The notes beneath the pieces are model-generated. The model saw only the letters and a program-made list of their open reading frames with translations. It did not search any database and had not been told where the DNA came from. A DNA stretch of 54,413 bases, taken from the NCBI GenBank assembly GCA_963933055.1, contig CAWVSY010000022.1:1-54413 (forward strand). Reading direction: 5' to 3'. The DNA comes from Oleispira sp963933055. Its GTDB lineage: Bacteria > Pseudomonadota > Gammaproteobacteria > Pseudomonadales > Oceanobacteraceae. Made by a program: the position numbers and the translations under genes. This document shows, piece by piece, positions 9,051 to 18,030 of this stretch (position 1 is the first letter of the stretch; each line of letters begins with the position of its first letter).

Positions 9051-9081
9051 AAAGGGTGGCTAATGCCACCCTTTAAATATT
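9051..9081 (-). terminator. Rho-independent terminator of the PhoX-like gene
   Basis: On the minus strand AAAGGGTGGC, loop ATTA, GCCACCCTTT is followed by more T residues. The 10-bp stem occupies 9051-9074 and lies about 25 bases after the stop of the PhoX-like gene. Confidence 0.85.
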
Positions 9082-9099
9082 AACGTGCAAATATTACGA

Positions 9100-11001
9100 T
9101 TAGTTTACAGCGGGGAAAGGACCAACATAACCCGTATAAGCGCGCGCTTCGCCTGCGCCTGTATTTTCATCACGATCAGACTCGCCATAAGGATGCTGAA
9201 CAACTGACATCATATAAGCCCAACCATTGATATTAGGGTACCAGTATGGAGACGTTGTTTCAGCACCATAAGGTGTTGTCTGAATTCGAACAAGATCTTT
9301 TTGTGCAAAATCATAAGCCCAAATCACATCGTTCTGATGACCAGAACCAGTATCTTCACCCACAATTAATTTATCGTAGCCCGACATATACGTAACGTTG
9401 TCTGGATTTGATAAACCATCGATATGACACTTGTTACCATTTTCATAACCGAGTGCTTGTGGTTCGGTTGTCGCACCATAACCACTGCCATCGACTGGGC
9501 GACCAGCGATTAGACCTTTCATATTTTGCGCTACAAATTCAGACCCAATACCTGTATCAGCAGCAAGATCTAATTCATAAACACCACCACATTTATTTTT
9601 CTCAGTCAGTGCAATATGATTTGGTCCACCAAAATCATTTGAAGCGTCATCGTCCATCATGCCTTTTTCAACTGAAGACATCGCAACGTATAACTTGTTG
9701 CGCTTAGCATCAAATGTAACGCCTTCTTCTTTTCTGAACTCAGTCGTTGCGCCTAACATGGCCGCATAACGACGCGTTTCTAAGCGAGAAGCGACTGTTT
9801 CCATACCATCATTTACTTTCAAACACTCAAGGCCTTTACCACCAGCATTGATTGCTGTGAACGTATCGGGGCACGAAGAACCAACAGGATCTGCGGTGGT
9901 AAATATATCCGCAAAAGTAGCAACACTTTTACCATTACTTCCTTTCACATGATCTTTAATTTCTGCATCCGCTGCATGGCCCAAAGAAATCCATTCTAAG
10001 GTTGCTGCGCCAATGCCTTCGGCTGACGTTTGATTCCACTTAGCAGCGTATATTGTTCCGGCACTAAGATCTTTAGCCGTGTCTGCAACAAACATATACA
10101 AGCCAACATTGGTGCCATCGTCGGTCATATAAGCCGTTTTATTATCAGGCATCACATAAGACAATTCGAACGCTAAACGTCCCATGGCATAATGCTTAGT
10201 ACTAGTAACGTCTGCATTTTCTGTTACCGCAACTTCAATGTTCCAGCCATAATAATAAGGATTCCATTGATTGATATCAGTGTAATAATCCAACATGCCT
10301 TTAGTATAACCATCTAATTGTGCATCAGCACCGGTTACCAAAGAACGCGCATTAGGCTCATACTCTTCCGATGCTAAGTGCGTCGTCCATGGCGTCACTG
10401 ACGCGGCACAATGTACCCAACCACCATCAACTTCAGACTGATCGATTTGGCTCATATTTTTAACACTAAGTTCACCATTGCTTTTATCTTGATTTAATTC
10501 CATCAAGAACATAGCACCTGGTTTACTTTCAAATTGAGAAACTGAAAATAATTTATTCCCAATCGGCAATAGTGAGGTGAACTCATTGGAGTCTGAAATT
10601 TTGATAGAGCCATCGTCGGCTTTTAATACACTGCCAGACTTATCAATTAACTGACCAAAATATATACCATTTACATCATCGCCTGAGCGTACTAATGTTT
10701 TATAAGCGCCACCATAAACCTTGCCGTCAATTAAAACGTCAGATGCTAAAATAATACGTTTTTCAGCGTCTGTTTTTGGTGCCTTTACACCACTAAAAAC
10801 AAGGCTGGTAGGGTTGATCACTGGAATACCACTGGCATTATCATCTGTAGGATCAACGGGTGATACATTATCTCCAGAATTGGCCGCATCTTTACCATTA
10901 GCACCATCTTTACCGTCTTCGCCACCACAAGCAACCAACATACTCGCGGTCATGGCGAGTAATATGGCTTTACCTAATTTGTTCTTTTGAAGGAGTTTCA
11001 T
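9100..11001 (-). CDS. PhoX-family (DUF839) putative phosphatase lipoprotein
   Basis: 633 residues from the ATG at 11001, which has GAGAG upstream; the in-frame TTG at 11019 is a poorer start. The signal peptide ends in lipobox LVAC (Cys25) and is followed by a low-complexity linker (GEDGKDGANGKD). The segment WVHCAASVTPWTTHLASEEY (195-214) is the PhoX/COG3211 signature, and further conserved blocks such as GRLAFELSYVMPDNKTAYMT and FAQKDLVRI follow. PhoX enzymes are Ca/Fe-dependent alkaline phosphatases that release phosphate from organic esters. Classical PhoX is exported by Tat; no twin-Arg signal is visible here and the protein is a Sec-type lipoprotein, so activity should be treated as predicted. 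A Pho box upstream (11065-11082) supports induction by phosphate starvation. Confidence 0.85.
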   Translation of the reverse strand: MKLLQKNKLGKAILLAMTASMLVACGGEDGKDGANGKDAANSGDNVSPVDPTDDNASGIPVINPTSLVFSGVKAPKTDAEKRIILASDVLIDGKVYGGAYKTLVRSGDDVNGIYFGQLIDKSGSVLKADDGSIKISDSNEFTSLLPIGNKLFSVSQFESKPGAMFLMELNQDKSNGELSVKNMSQIDQSEVDGGWVHCAASVTPWTTHLASEEYEPNARSLVTGADAQLDGYTKGMLDYYTDINQWNPYYYGWNIEVAVTENADVTSTKHYAMGRLAFELSYVMPDNKTAYMTDDGTNVGLYMFVADTAKDLSAGTIYAAKWNQTSAEGIGAATLEWISLGHAADAEIKDHVKGSNGKSVATFADIFTTADPVGSSCPDTFTAINAGGKGLECLKVNDGMETVASRLETRRYAAMLGATTEFRKEEGVTFDAKRNKLYVAMSSVEKGMMDDDASNDFGGPNHIALTEKNKCGGVYELDLAADTGIGSEFVAQNMKGLIAGRPVDGSGYGATTEPQALGYENGNKCHIDGLSNPDNVTYMSGYDKLIVGEDTGSGHQNDVIWAYDFAQKDLVRIQTTPYGAETTSPYWYPNINGWAYMMSVVQHPYGESDRDENTGAGEARAYTGYVGPFPAVN

Positions 11002-11050
11002 AATCCAATTCTCTCTCAATTATTTATTTAATAATTAGTTGAGTGGGCAG

Positions 11051-11082
11051 ATTAATAGAAAGAAATTACACTTTAATGACAT
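11051..11082 (-). promoter_or_regulatory. Predicted Pho box and -10 element
   Basis: On the minus strand ATGTCAT (11082-11076), TAAA, GTGTAAT (11071-11065) form two 7-base direct repeats with a 4-base AT-rich spacer, matching the PhoB half-site CTGTCAT at 6/7 and 5/7. TATTAAT, a -10-like element, follows 7 bases later (11057-11051). The ATG of the PhoX-like gene lies 50 bases downstream of that. Confidence 0.65.
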
Positions 11083-11118
11083 CTAAAAGACCAAGATTAG
11101 AAGGAAAATTTTAGACAT

Positions 11119-11172
11119 AAAAAAAGCCAATGCAGTATTTCCATTATTATGGAAATACAACATCAGCTTTTT
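11119..11172 (-). terminator. Rho-independent terminator of the fumarase gene
   Basis: A long hairpin on the minus strand: AAAAAGCTGATG with TATTTCCAT, loop AATA, ATGGAAATA and CATTGGC, followed by seven T residues. It begins 18 bases after the fumarase stop codon. Confidence 0.85.
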
Positions 11173-11189
11173 AAAACAACGTTTTTTAC

Positions 11190-12716
11190 TTAGTCAATTT
11201 GCTTAGCCGCAATCTTCGCTTTCCACTCTTGTGGGCCTGTAATATGTACAGACGAACCACGAGAATCAACAGCAACGGTTACTGGCATATCAACAACATC
11301 AAATTCGTAGATGGCTTCCATACCTAAGTCAGCAAAACCGACCACTTCCGCGCCTTTAATCGCTTGCGATACTAAGTAAGCAGCACCACCCACAGCCATT
11401 AAATAAACCGCTTCGTTATCACGAATCGCGTCAATTGCCATTGGGCCACGTTCGGCTTTACCGATCATGCCGAGTAAGCCAGTTTCTTCTAAAACAGTAC
11501 GGGTGAACTTATCCATACGCGTTGCCGTCGTTGGACCAGCAGGGCCAACCACTTCTTCACGAACGGGATCAACAGGGCCAACGTAATAGATGAAACGACC
11601 TTTCAGATCAACAGGAAGCTCTTCGCCTTTGTTGATCATATCAACCATGCGCTTGTGCGCCGCATCACGGCCGGTAAGCATCTTGCCAGACAATAATACG
11701 GTTTCACCTGGCTGCCAGTCTTTAACCATTTCTGGAGTGATGTCGTTCATATTGACACGACGAACGCCTTCACCAACTTCCCACGTAATTTCTGGCCAGT
11801 CTTCAAGCTTAGGCGCAGGCAATGCAGCTGGGCCACTACCATCTAGTACGAAGTGTGCGTGACGAGTCGCTGCACAGTTTGGAATAATCGCAACAGGTTT
11901 GTTAGCAGCGTGCGTTGGAAAATCAGCAACTTTAATATCAACTACCGTTGTTAAGCCACCAAGACCTTGTGCACCAATACCCAGTTTGTTCACTTTATCG
12001 AACAATTCTAAGCGTATTTCTTCAGCACGGGTTTCAGCACCACGAGCTTGCAGCTCTTGAATGTTTACAGGCTCTAATAGCGCTTCTTTAGCAATCATCA
12101 TTGCTTTTTCAGCGGTACCGCCGATGCCTATTCCTAACATACCTGGTGGACACCAACCGGCGCCCATTTTTGGAATTTGTTCTAGTACCCAATCAACCAC
12201 AGAATCCGATGGATTCAACATAGCAAACTTAGACTTAGCTTCTGAGCCGCCGCCTTTTGCTGCAACATGAACGTCTACGGTATTACCCGGTACTAATTTA
12301 ACGTGAATAACAGCAGGGGTATTATCTTTAGTATTGCGACGCGCCCCATCAGGATCAGCAAGAACAGACGCACGTAATACGTTGTCTGGATGCAGATACG
12401 CACGACGAACACCTTCATTAGCAATGTCTTCGATGCCCATAGTGGCATCTTCAAAGCGTACATCCATGCCGATTTCTAAGAATACGGTAACAATACCGGT
12501 ATCTTGGCAAATTGGGCGATGGCCTTGAGCACACATGCGGGAGTTAATTAGAATCTGAGCCATGGCATCTTTAGCCGCTTTCGATTCTTCTTTTAGATAA
12601 GCTTCATGAACTGCGTCGATGAAGTCTTTTGGGTGGTAATACGAAATATATTGCAGTGCGTCCGCGATGCTCTCAATCAGATCATCTTGGCGAACAACTG
12701 TGACGGCATTTGCCAT
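11190..12716 (-). CDS. fumA: Class I fumarate hydratase ([4Fe-4S], FumA/FumB type)
   Basis: 508 residues, close to the 548 of E. coli FumA. Cys70 (RPICQDTG), Cys189 (GWCPPG) and Cys281 (PNCAATRH) are placed as the three ligands of the catalytic [4Fe-4S] cluster. N-terminal alpha and C-terminal beta domains are fused in one chain; KMLTGRDAAHKRM marks the beta part. The enzyme interconverts fumarate and malate in the TCA cycle in the cytoplasm and is oxygen and superoxide sensitive. The gene appears monocistronic, with its own terminator and a 175-base region separating it from the upstream lipoprotein gene. No class II fumC is seen in the window. Gene symbol by family; it could equally be called fumB. 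Confidence 0.95.
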   Translation of the reverse strand: MANAVTVVRQDDLIESIADALQYISYYHPKDFIDAVHEAYLKEESKAAKDAMAQILINSRMCAQGHRPICQDTGIVTVFLEIGMDVRFEDATMGIEDIANEGVRRAYLHPDNVLRASVLADPDGARRNTKDNTPAVIHVKLVPGNTVDVHVAAKGGGSEAKSKFAMLNPSDSVVDWVLEQIPKMGAGWCPPGMLGIGIGGTAEKAMMIAKEALLEPVNIQELQARGAETRAEEIRLELFDKVNKLGIGAQGLGGLTTVVDIKVADFPTHAANKPVAIIPNCAATRHAHFVLDGSGPAALPAPKLEDWPEITWEVGEGVRRVNMNDITPEMVKDWQPGETVLLSGKMLTGRDAAHKRMVDMINKGEELPVDLKGRFIYYVGPVDPVREEVVGPAGPTTATRMDKFTRTVLEETGLLGMIGKAERGPMAIDAIRDNEAVYLMAVGGAAYLVSQAIKGAEVVGFADLGMEAIYEFDVVDMPVTVAVDSRGSSVHITGPQEWKAKIAAKQID

Positions 12717-12890
12717 GGGTCACGTCCTCATCAAGTTATTAGCGCTATTCTATTAATAGTAAAAGTAGCTTGGTACTTTTTAGCACCCTAAAAAAGCAAT
12801 CCCCACTGGGAGGCGGGTATTAGGTTATAGCTTATTGTAACTCAATTAAAACGGAGCGTCAGGCTAAAGCCATATTAGAAACGAATCCCA

Positions 12891-13565
12891 CTAGAAAGGA
12901 TTCCAACTGCCTTCGCTATCAGATTCTATCTCTTTTAATTTCTCAGCGTCTTCTAGTCTCTGCGCTTCTGCTAATTGCAGTGCATCTTCATCAACTTTCA
13001 CCGCGATTAAACCACGACCTTTATCCAACATTTTTGTTTGTTGAATTTCTGTTAATGCCACATCAGGAGTCACAACCCCTAAAGGGTTTTTATTGAATGT
13101 CATATCTTTAAATAAAGCGGCATCTTGGTCCACTTCTGAATAACGTAAATAGTAGACTCTACCTACTTCAGCATTCAGCTCTAGCTGGGAAACTTCCTTT
13201 AGAGTAAAACCTACGTCTTCAGAAAATTTAATACCCGATAATCCCATTAATGGGCGACGAATAATAATCTCATGCTCACCAGGCTCTAACTCATACCAAG
13301 TATAGCTTCCGCCTTTAATATTGAACAAACGCTCATCGTTCATATAAAAACTAGGGGTTTCTAGCTCATCGTTAGACCATGTGGTACCAGGACGATAGAC
13401 ATAAATCAGCGCGGTATGTTTGTAATCCCAACGATGACCAACCGGTTTAAAATCTTGGCCCGTAGGCGGCGCTACGTAGCTACCGAGATCATCACCAATA
13501 GCGTGGTAAATGGTACACCCAGGTAGTAGAACGACCATTAACATCAATAATCCTATTCTTATCAT
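12891..13565 (-). CDS. Envelope lipoprotein, DUF2846-like
   Basis: 224 residues with signal peptide and lipobox LLPGC (Cys17). A central beta-rich domain contains ALIYVYRPG, SFYMNDERL and YTWYELEPGEHEI, the pattern of DUF2846-type lipoproteins. The C-terminus is a charged helix (LAEAQRLEDAEKLKEIE). Function unknown; probably a small periplasmic-facing lipoprotein. It is transcribed divergently from the tandem secreted paralogues, with 107 bases between starts. Confidence 0.75.
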   Translation of the reverse strand: MIRIGLLMLMVVLLPGCTIYHAIGDDLGSYVAPPTGQDFKPVGHRWDYKHTALIYVYRPGTTWSNDELETPSFYMNDERLFNIKGGSYTWYELEPGEHEIIIRRPLMGLSGIKFSEDVGFTLKEVSQLELNAEVGRVYYLRYSEVDQDAALFKDMTFNKNPLGVVTPDVALTEIQQTKMLDKGRGLIAVKVDEDALQLAEAQRLEDAEKLKEIESDSEGSWNPF

Positions 13566-13672
13566 TATTATTTCCTGTAATCAGCGGGATCATTTGCATC
13601 ATTAGATTGTGACTTGTATGATGCCATGCATAACAAAAAATAACAAAAAACAACAGTGAAGGGATTTTGCTC

Positions 13673-14206
13673 ATGAAAGCCCCATTTTTCATCACCACTT
13701 TGGCGCTTATTGCCGCGGGTCTTCACGCATTTGTTCAGGCAAATGACAATCTGTATTATACCGATGATTTAGACATCGCCGTCAAGGATGCAGAAGAAAA
13801 ACCCGCCATGGATACGCATGTTGGCAACCGCTGGCATAATCGCACTACGTCTAAAAGCTTTGCTTTTCCCAAGCTGTTAAATCAAGAAATGTCGACAGAG
13901 ATTGTTGATGGTGCCTTAGATGCAACCGCTGCTGGCCCTGGCGACGTTGCACCCGAGCGTAAATCTCCTTTAGAGCTGTCAGAAGTTGAAGCAAAAGTCA
14001 GCGAGAAAGATAAAAATGAGATGGAAATTCTAACGGATAAGCAGACCAATGAGGTCACTATTGCCATTCAACCACCGGTTGATGTAAACCAGTTAGAACC
14101 GACGATATACCGAGTTGATCGTATTCAATATCGCGGGGATGCCTTTAGCGGCAGTGCCAGTGACATTCGCTCATCGGCCACCTCAACAGCTTATGAAACG
14201 CCTTAG
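13673..14206 (+). CDS. Secreted protein of unknown function (paralogue 1)
   Basis: 177 residues from the ATG at 13673, eight bases after AAGGGA; the TTG at 13667 is too near that site. A Sec signal peptide ends FVQA|NDN. The mature N-terminal half, YYTDDLDIAVKDAEEKP through NRTTSKSFAFPKLLNQEM, aligns with the next gene, while the C-terminal half is acidic and low complexity and shows no recognisable domain. It is the first gene of a two-gene run, and the next starts 17 bases after its stop. I do not recognise the family. The shared core suggests tandem duplication followed by divergence of the tails. Confidence 0.75.
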   Translation: MKAPFFITTLALIAAGLHAFVQANDNLYYTDDLDIAVKDAEEKPAMDTHVGNRWHNRTTSKSFAFPKLLNQEMSTEIVDGALDATAAGPGDVAPERKSPLELSEVEAKVSEKDKNEMEILTDKQTNEVTIAIQPPVDVNQLEPTIYRVDRIQYRGDAFSGSASDIRSSATSTAYETP

Positions 14207-14223
14207 ACAATGACGGAGCTGCT

Positions 14224-14643
14224 ATGTTATTACGTGCAACAGCCACCCTATTTGCTTTAATTATTTCAGCCAGTTCATGGGCCATCAATCCTCATGACGA
14301 ATACTACGCGGATGATATTTTCACCGCGATAAAAGAAGCAAAAAAGCGGCCACATCATTACGATTATAGCCGTGCTAAGCGCTACAACCGCTCAACCACA
14401 CAGAGCCTTAATATTCCGCGTCTGCTCAATCAAGAAATGGGCAGTGCCAGTATTAAAAGTCGCGATGGCAATTCGGTTTCTGTGGCAAACATTCCATTGA
14501 ATGATGCCCCCATCGATGAGCGGAATAGCTATAGCGAAGAATTAGTTGATAACCAGCCAGCTCAAATTCAAACGACACTGCCAGTAATCGGCAATCCGAA
14601 TGTATCATCACCGAACATTACGACCAACGTCATCGCACGCTAA
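14224..14643 (+). CDS. Secreted protein of unknown function (paralogue 2)
   Basis: 139 residues with a Sec signal peptide ending SSWA|INP. The mature core reads EYYADDIFTAIKEAKKRP and later NRSTTQSLNIPRLLNQEM, matching paralogue 1 in order and spacing (YYxDD, AxKxAxxxP, NRxTxxS, PxLLNQEM). The tail is unrelated to that of paralogue 1 and shorter. The stop overlaps the converging acyl-CoA-dehydrogenase-like gene by four bases. Function unknown; the conserved core is the part worth searching. Confidence 0.75.
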   Translation: MLLRATATLFALIISASSWAINPHDEYYADDIFTAIKEAKKRPHHYDYSRAKRYNRSTTQSLNIPRLLNQEMGSASIKSRDGNSVSVANIPLNDAPIDERNSYSEELVDNQPAQIQTTLPVIGNPNVSSPNITTNVIAR

Positions 14644-15557
14644 TTCGCGGTGATATTTTGAGTCAGTTTTAAGCGGATTTGATGGCGGATTTTTAAGCCC
14701 ATTTGCAATAATAAGCGATCTTTTTTCCAAAGACTTAGTGCTTCATCCGGCAAATTCTCAGACAGTTTATCAAGTAGCTGATGACATTCATCTAGCGCAT
14801 CTAAGCCCGCCAGTGAATAATAATGAGACTGCTGTTCAAAACATGCCATTAACTCACAGATAAGCGTTAGCATTAACTCTTTATTAACTAAAAATGCTGA
14901 ATCTTCAGTTAAATGCCTTAACATCCAAGCCGACATGGCGATCGCCACGTGAATATCTTCCCAGTAGCGAAAAGGTTTATTTGCCTGTTGATGGGCGTCG
15001 ATCGTTAATAGATCGTCGTCAGCAATCATAACTTCATCAAATACAATCCCCGCGTGAGGAATGTCTTGAATAAAAGGGGCATTCAACGATTCTGCAACGG
15101 ATACGCCCTTTGCTGCAGCGGCTAGGCGAACACAATTTAAAGAGTCATTATCACCCTTAGCAACAACGTATAAACGATCAATCTTATCGGGCAAGAGCAT
15201 CACAAAACCTTTGCGGCCATTAAGCAGCCAACCCGATGCCGATAATTGCAGATGAGTTTCCATATCCCACGGTTTTTTAATACCTTTTTCGGATACACAA
15301 AAAGCGGCAAATTGATCAGTTGGGCATTGTGTGTCTAAACATCGAAGGGCCGATTGATAACCCGATAGAAATGCCATGCCAGGTGTGGCAGATTGTGCGC
15401 CTAATAAGAAAGCGCTGTACTGAAGGTTGCTCGTTATTGAAGCATTAGCCACAAAAGCCGTGGCCATCTTTTGACGAAAGATTTCAATATCTGAATACGC
15501 TAATAATGGTTGCTGCGATGCCTGCAGCAACCTAGCTTCAAGTTCGATAATAGACAA
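14640..15557 (-). CDS. Divergent acyl-CoA dehydrogenase-like protein
   Basis: 305 residues, shorter than the usual 380-400 of acyl-CoA dehydrogenases. The middle of the chain resembles the beta domain: FCVSEKGIKKPWDMETHLQL, SASGWLLNGRKGFVMLLP and HAGIVFDEVMIADDDL match the family pattern, and the remainder is helical. The N-terminal helical domain is much shortened and no clear catalytic Glu motif was found, so it may not be a working dehydrogenase. It is encoded two bases after the coiled-coil membrane protein gene, so the two form an operon. Confidence 0.65.
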   Translation of the reverse strand: MSIIELEARLLQASQQPLLAYSDIEIFRQKMATAFVANASITSNLQYSAFLLGAQSATPGMAFLSGYQSALRCLDTQCPTDQFAAFCVSEKGIKKPWDMETHLQLSASGWLLNGRKGFVMLLPDKIDRLYVVAKGDNDSLNCVRLAAAAKGVSVAESLNAPFIQDIPHAGIVFDEVMIADDDLLTIDAHQQANKPFRYWEDIHVAIAMSAWMLRHLTEDSAFLVNKELMLTLICELMACFEQQSHYYSLAGLDALDECHQLLDKLSENLPDEALSLWKKDRLLLQMGLKIRHQIRLKLTQNITAN

Positions 15558-15559
15558 AC

Positions 15560-16381
15560 TTACAACGTACCTGTCATCGCATTTTGCATACGATCTAGAC
15601 GAATTTGAATATCCTCAATTTCCAGTTTCATCTCATTAAACTGAGACTCAACTTCAGCCATTGAGCTATTTAACTTTTTGCGCGTTGCATCAATTGAACG
15701 AATAGATTGCTCGTTATTGCCAATACGTTTTTCAGTTTCAACAGGCAAAGCACTGACTGAAGCTTTCACTTCAGCCATTTTAGCTTCTAAGCTTTTCTGG
15801 CTATTCGTCAAACTGGCTTGCAATGAAGCAATGCTCTTTTTATTACCACTAATATTCGTATTTGCAGAGCCTACTTTTTGATCAACTTTTTTATCGACTT
15901 TAGCCACAGAAGATTTAAGTGCACCGATAGATTGTTTGTTTTTAGCAATATTAGGTTTATTGGTTTTATTTGATAGATCCCAAAGTTTACGAATCTCTTT
16001 GCTATTATCTTTCAATAAAATACGTAAAGCATCGACGGATAGATTGGAGTTTTCATCTGACGCAGACAGCTTATCATTCAGTGTTGTTAAATTAGTCGCG
16101 TGGCCATTTAAAATGCCTTCCGCTTTTTTCAATTGAGCGGTTGCTTCTTGCAACTGCATGAATAAGAAACCCGCAAAAGCAGCAATCGCTAGGGTTAATA
16201 CCAAAGCCACGATGGCAATTGTTTGCTTTGGCGCGGGTGTAATAACTTGATCTGCAGATTCAGGGCGAGTTTTAGCTGCGCGTTGAGCGGCCATTCGACG
16301 TTGTTGCAGCTGCTTTTGACGCAATGCAATATCGTCTTGTGAGGCCTGCATTTTAGGCATTGGTTCTTGTTCGTTCGACAT
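15560..16381 (-). CDS. Single-span membrane protein with long coiled coil
   Basis: 273 residues. Residues 1-53 are polar and basic (cytoplasmic by the positive-inside rule), 54-75 is one membrane span (IAIVALVLTLAIAAFAGFLF), and 76-273 is a heptad-rich coiled coil with repeated KSIxxLxxS-type segments. The architecture resembles periplasmic coiled-coil scaffold proteins but no family is recognised. It precedes the acyl-CoA-dehydrogenase-like gene by two bases. Confidence 0.7.
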   Translation of the reverse strand: MSNEQEPMPKMQASQDDIALRQKQLQQRRMAAQRAAKTRPESADQVITPAPKQTIAIVALVLTLAIAAFAGFLFMQLQEATAQLKKAEGILNGHATNLTTLNDKLSASDENSNLSVDALRILLKDNSKEIRKLWDLSNKTNKPNIAKNKQSIGALKSSVAKVDKKVDQKVGSANTNISGNKKSIASLQASLTNSQKSLEAKMAEVKASVSALPVETEKRIGNNEQSIRSIDATRKKLNSSMAEVESQFNEMKLEIEDIQIRLDRMQNAMTGTL

Positions 16382-16636
16382 AATAGCCTGTTATCCCCAA
16401 ATATATTTCGTTGTTATAGTTATTAACACCGGTTCAATTCTAAGCTGAAATTCCTAGGCATTAAACTGCCGCTAGTATAGCGGATATGCTGGTTAAACTA
16501 AAACCACACATTTTACATGCGTAGCGGATAATTTAAGGTATGCTATTATTCACCTCAGATTACGGAAGAGAGGCTTCAGCTCCCATTGAACCTTGTAAAA
16601 ACCTCCGTATCACTCAGCTAATATTGGAGAGACAAC

Positions 16637-17218
16637 ATGGCGTTTGAATTACCAGCATTGCCTTATGCACAAGATGCATTAGAGCCACACATTTCTGCAG
16701 AAACTTTGTCATTTCACTATGGCAAGCACCACAATACTTACGTTGTTAAGTTGAATGGTCTTATCGGTGGTACTGCTGATGAAAACAAATCTCTAGAAGA
16801 AATCGTTAAGACTTCTACTGGTGGTGTTTTCAATAACGCAGCACAAATCTGGAACCATACGTTCTACTGGAACAGCTTAAGCCCTAACGGCGGCGGCGAG
16901 CCAACGGGCGCTATCGCAGATGCAATCAACGCTTCTTTTGGTTCTTTCGAAGCAATGAAAGAAAAGCTAAACGACAAAGCCGTTAACAACTTCGGTTCTA
17001 GCTGGACTTGGTTGGTTCAACTAGCTGACGGTTCTTTAGACATCGTTAATACGTCTAACGCTGGCACGCCAATCACTGAAGAAGGTGTTACACCGCTTCT
17101 TACTGTTGATTTGTGGGAACACGCTTATTACATTGATTACCGCAATGTACGTCCTGATTACCTTAAAGGTTTCTGGGCTTTAGTTAACTGGGAATTCGCT
17201 AACGCTAACCTAGCGTAA
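16637..17218 (+). CDS. sodB: Superoxide dismutase, Fe type
   Basis: 193 residues, exactly the usual FeSOD length. Metal ligands are His27, His74 (IWNHTFYW), Asp158 and His162 (DLWEHAYY). Gln70 in NNAAQIWNH is the position that marks the iron-specific branch, and no signal peptide is present, so the enzyme is cytoplasmic. It converts superoxide to peroxide and oxygen, protecting [4Fe-4S] enzymes such as the fumarase nearby. GGAGAG stands ahead of the ATG. The 255-base upstream region includes a possible leader hairpin (ACGGA near 16562, TCCGT near 16606); no convincing Fur box was found. A strong terminator follows. Confidence 0.97.
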   Translation: MAFELPALPYAQDALEPHISAETLSFHYGKHHNTYVVKLNGLIGGTADENKSLEEIVKTSTGGVFNNAAQIWNHTFYWNSLSPNGGGEPTGAIADAINASFGSFEAMKEKLNDKAVNNFGSSWTWLVQLADGSLDIVNTSNAGTPITEEGVTPLLTVDLWEHAYYIDYRNVRPDYLKGFWALVNWEFANANLA

Positions 17219-17263
17219 GTGATCAGTTACTCGCATTATTGATGAAAATTGATAATACAAAGA

Positions 17264-17287
17264 AAGGAGCCTAGGCTCCTTTTTTTT
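17264..17287 (+). terminator. Rho-independent terminator of sodB
   Basis: AAGGAGCC, loop TA, GGCTCCTT followed by a run of T residues, 46 bases after the sodB stop. Confidence 0.92.
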
Positions 17288-17324
17288 GCTTGTTATTTAA
17301 CCATTATTTATAAGCAGCCACATT

Positions 17325-17930
17325 ATGTCCTTACCCATCTTGCTTGCCTCAAGCTCTACCTATCGCAGACAACTGTTAGAGAAATTACAGCTGCCCTTTG
17401 AATGCGCCAGCCCTGAAATCGACGAATCAATTCAACTCAACGAAGATCCTCGACAATACGTTGAACGGCTCGCCATCGAAAAGGCAAAAGCATTACAAAT
17501 TGAATTTTCTAATCATATTATTATCGGCAGTGATCAATGCGCCGTCCTAAAAAGACAAGACGACGTTGATGCTAAACAACACATTTTAGGTAAACCTCAT
17601 ACCATTGAGAATGCAGTACAACAACTGACGGATTGCAGTGGCAAACAAGTAACCTTTCTGACAGGTTTATGCTGCTTAAATAGCCGCACAGGAAAACTGC
17701 TGTCCCTTGTTGAGCCTTTTACCGTTCATTTCCGCGAACTGACCGAAGCTCAAATTCGCCGTTACATAGAGCAAGAAATGCCACTTGATTGTGCAGGCAG
17801 CTTTAAATCAGAAGGTATCGGTATTCGTCTTTTCAGTGCATTAGAAGGTAGAGACCCCAATACATTAGTAGGTTTGCCACTGATTGCCTTGGTCGATTTA
17901 TTAGAGCAGATGAATATCGACGTGCTTTAG
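17325..17930 (+). CDS. yceF: Maf-family nucleotide pyrophosphatase (YceF type)
   Basis: 201 residues. The N-terminal LLASSSTYRRQLLEKL is the Maf phosphate-binding signature; IIIGSDQ holds the catalytic Asp70, and CAGSFKSEGIGIRLF and EGRDPNTLVGLPL follow in order. The sequence tracks E. coli YceF closely, the branch that hydrolyses 7-methyl-GTP and related modified nucleotides, rather than the dTTP/UTP-active YhdE branch. It is a cytoplasmic house-cleaning enzyme. In many gammaproteobacteria yceF sits beside the rpmF/plsX/fab genes; here it is alone between sodB and gspD. Confidence 0.92.
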   Translation: MSLPILLASSSTYRRQLLEKLQLPFECASPEIDESIQLNEDPRQYVERLAIEKAKALQIEFSNHIIIGSDQCAVLKRQDDVDAKQHILGKPHTIENAVQQLTDCSGKQVTFLTGLCCLNSRTGKLLSLVEPFTVHFRELTEAQIRRYIEQEMPLDCAGSFKSEGIGIRLFSALEGRDPNTLVGLPLIALVDLLEQMNIDVL

Positions 17931-17978
17931 CAGTGCTTTGATAACGATTTAGTACAGATAGAAATAACGAACATAAAA

Positions 17979-18005
17979 AAGGCCAGTACAAACTGGCCTT
18001 CTTAT
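17979..18005. terminator. Bidirectional terminator between yceF and gspD
   Basis: AAGGCCAGT (17979-17987), loop ACAA, ACTGGCCTT (17992-18000). On the minus strand the stem is followed by TTTTATG, and on the plus strand by CTTATT, so it works best for gspD. Confidence 0.85.
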
Positions 18006-18030
18006 TAACGCTGATAATATATTGAATCGA

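Noticed and set aside
9408..9707. ORF on the plus strand opposite the PhoX-like gene
   Set aside because: It lies fully inside a strongly supported gene on the other strand, has no ribosome site and a His-rich shadow composition.
16382..16636. Fur box ahead of sodB
   Set aside because: No sequence close to the GATAATGATAATCATTATC consensus was found in the region.
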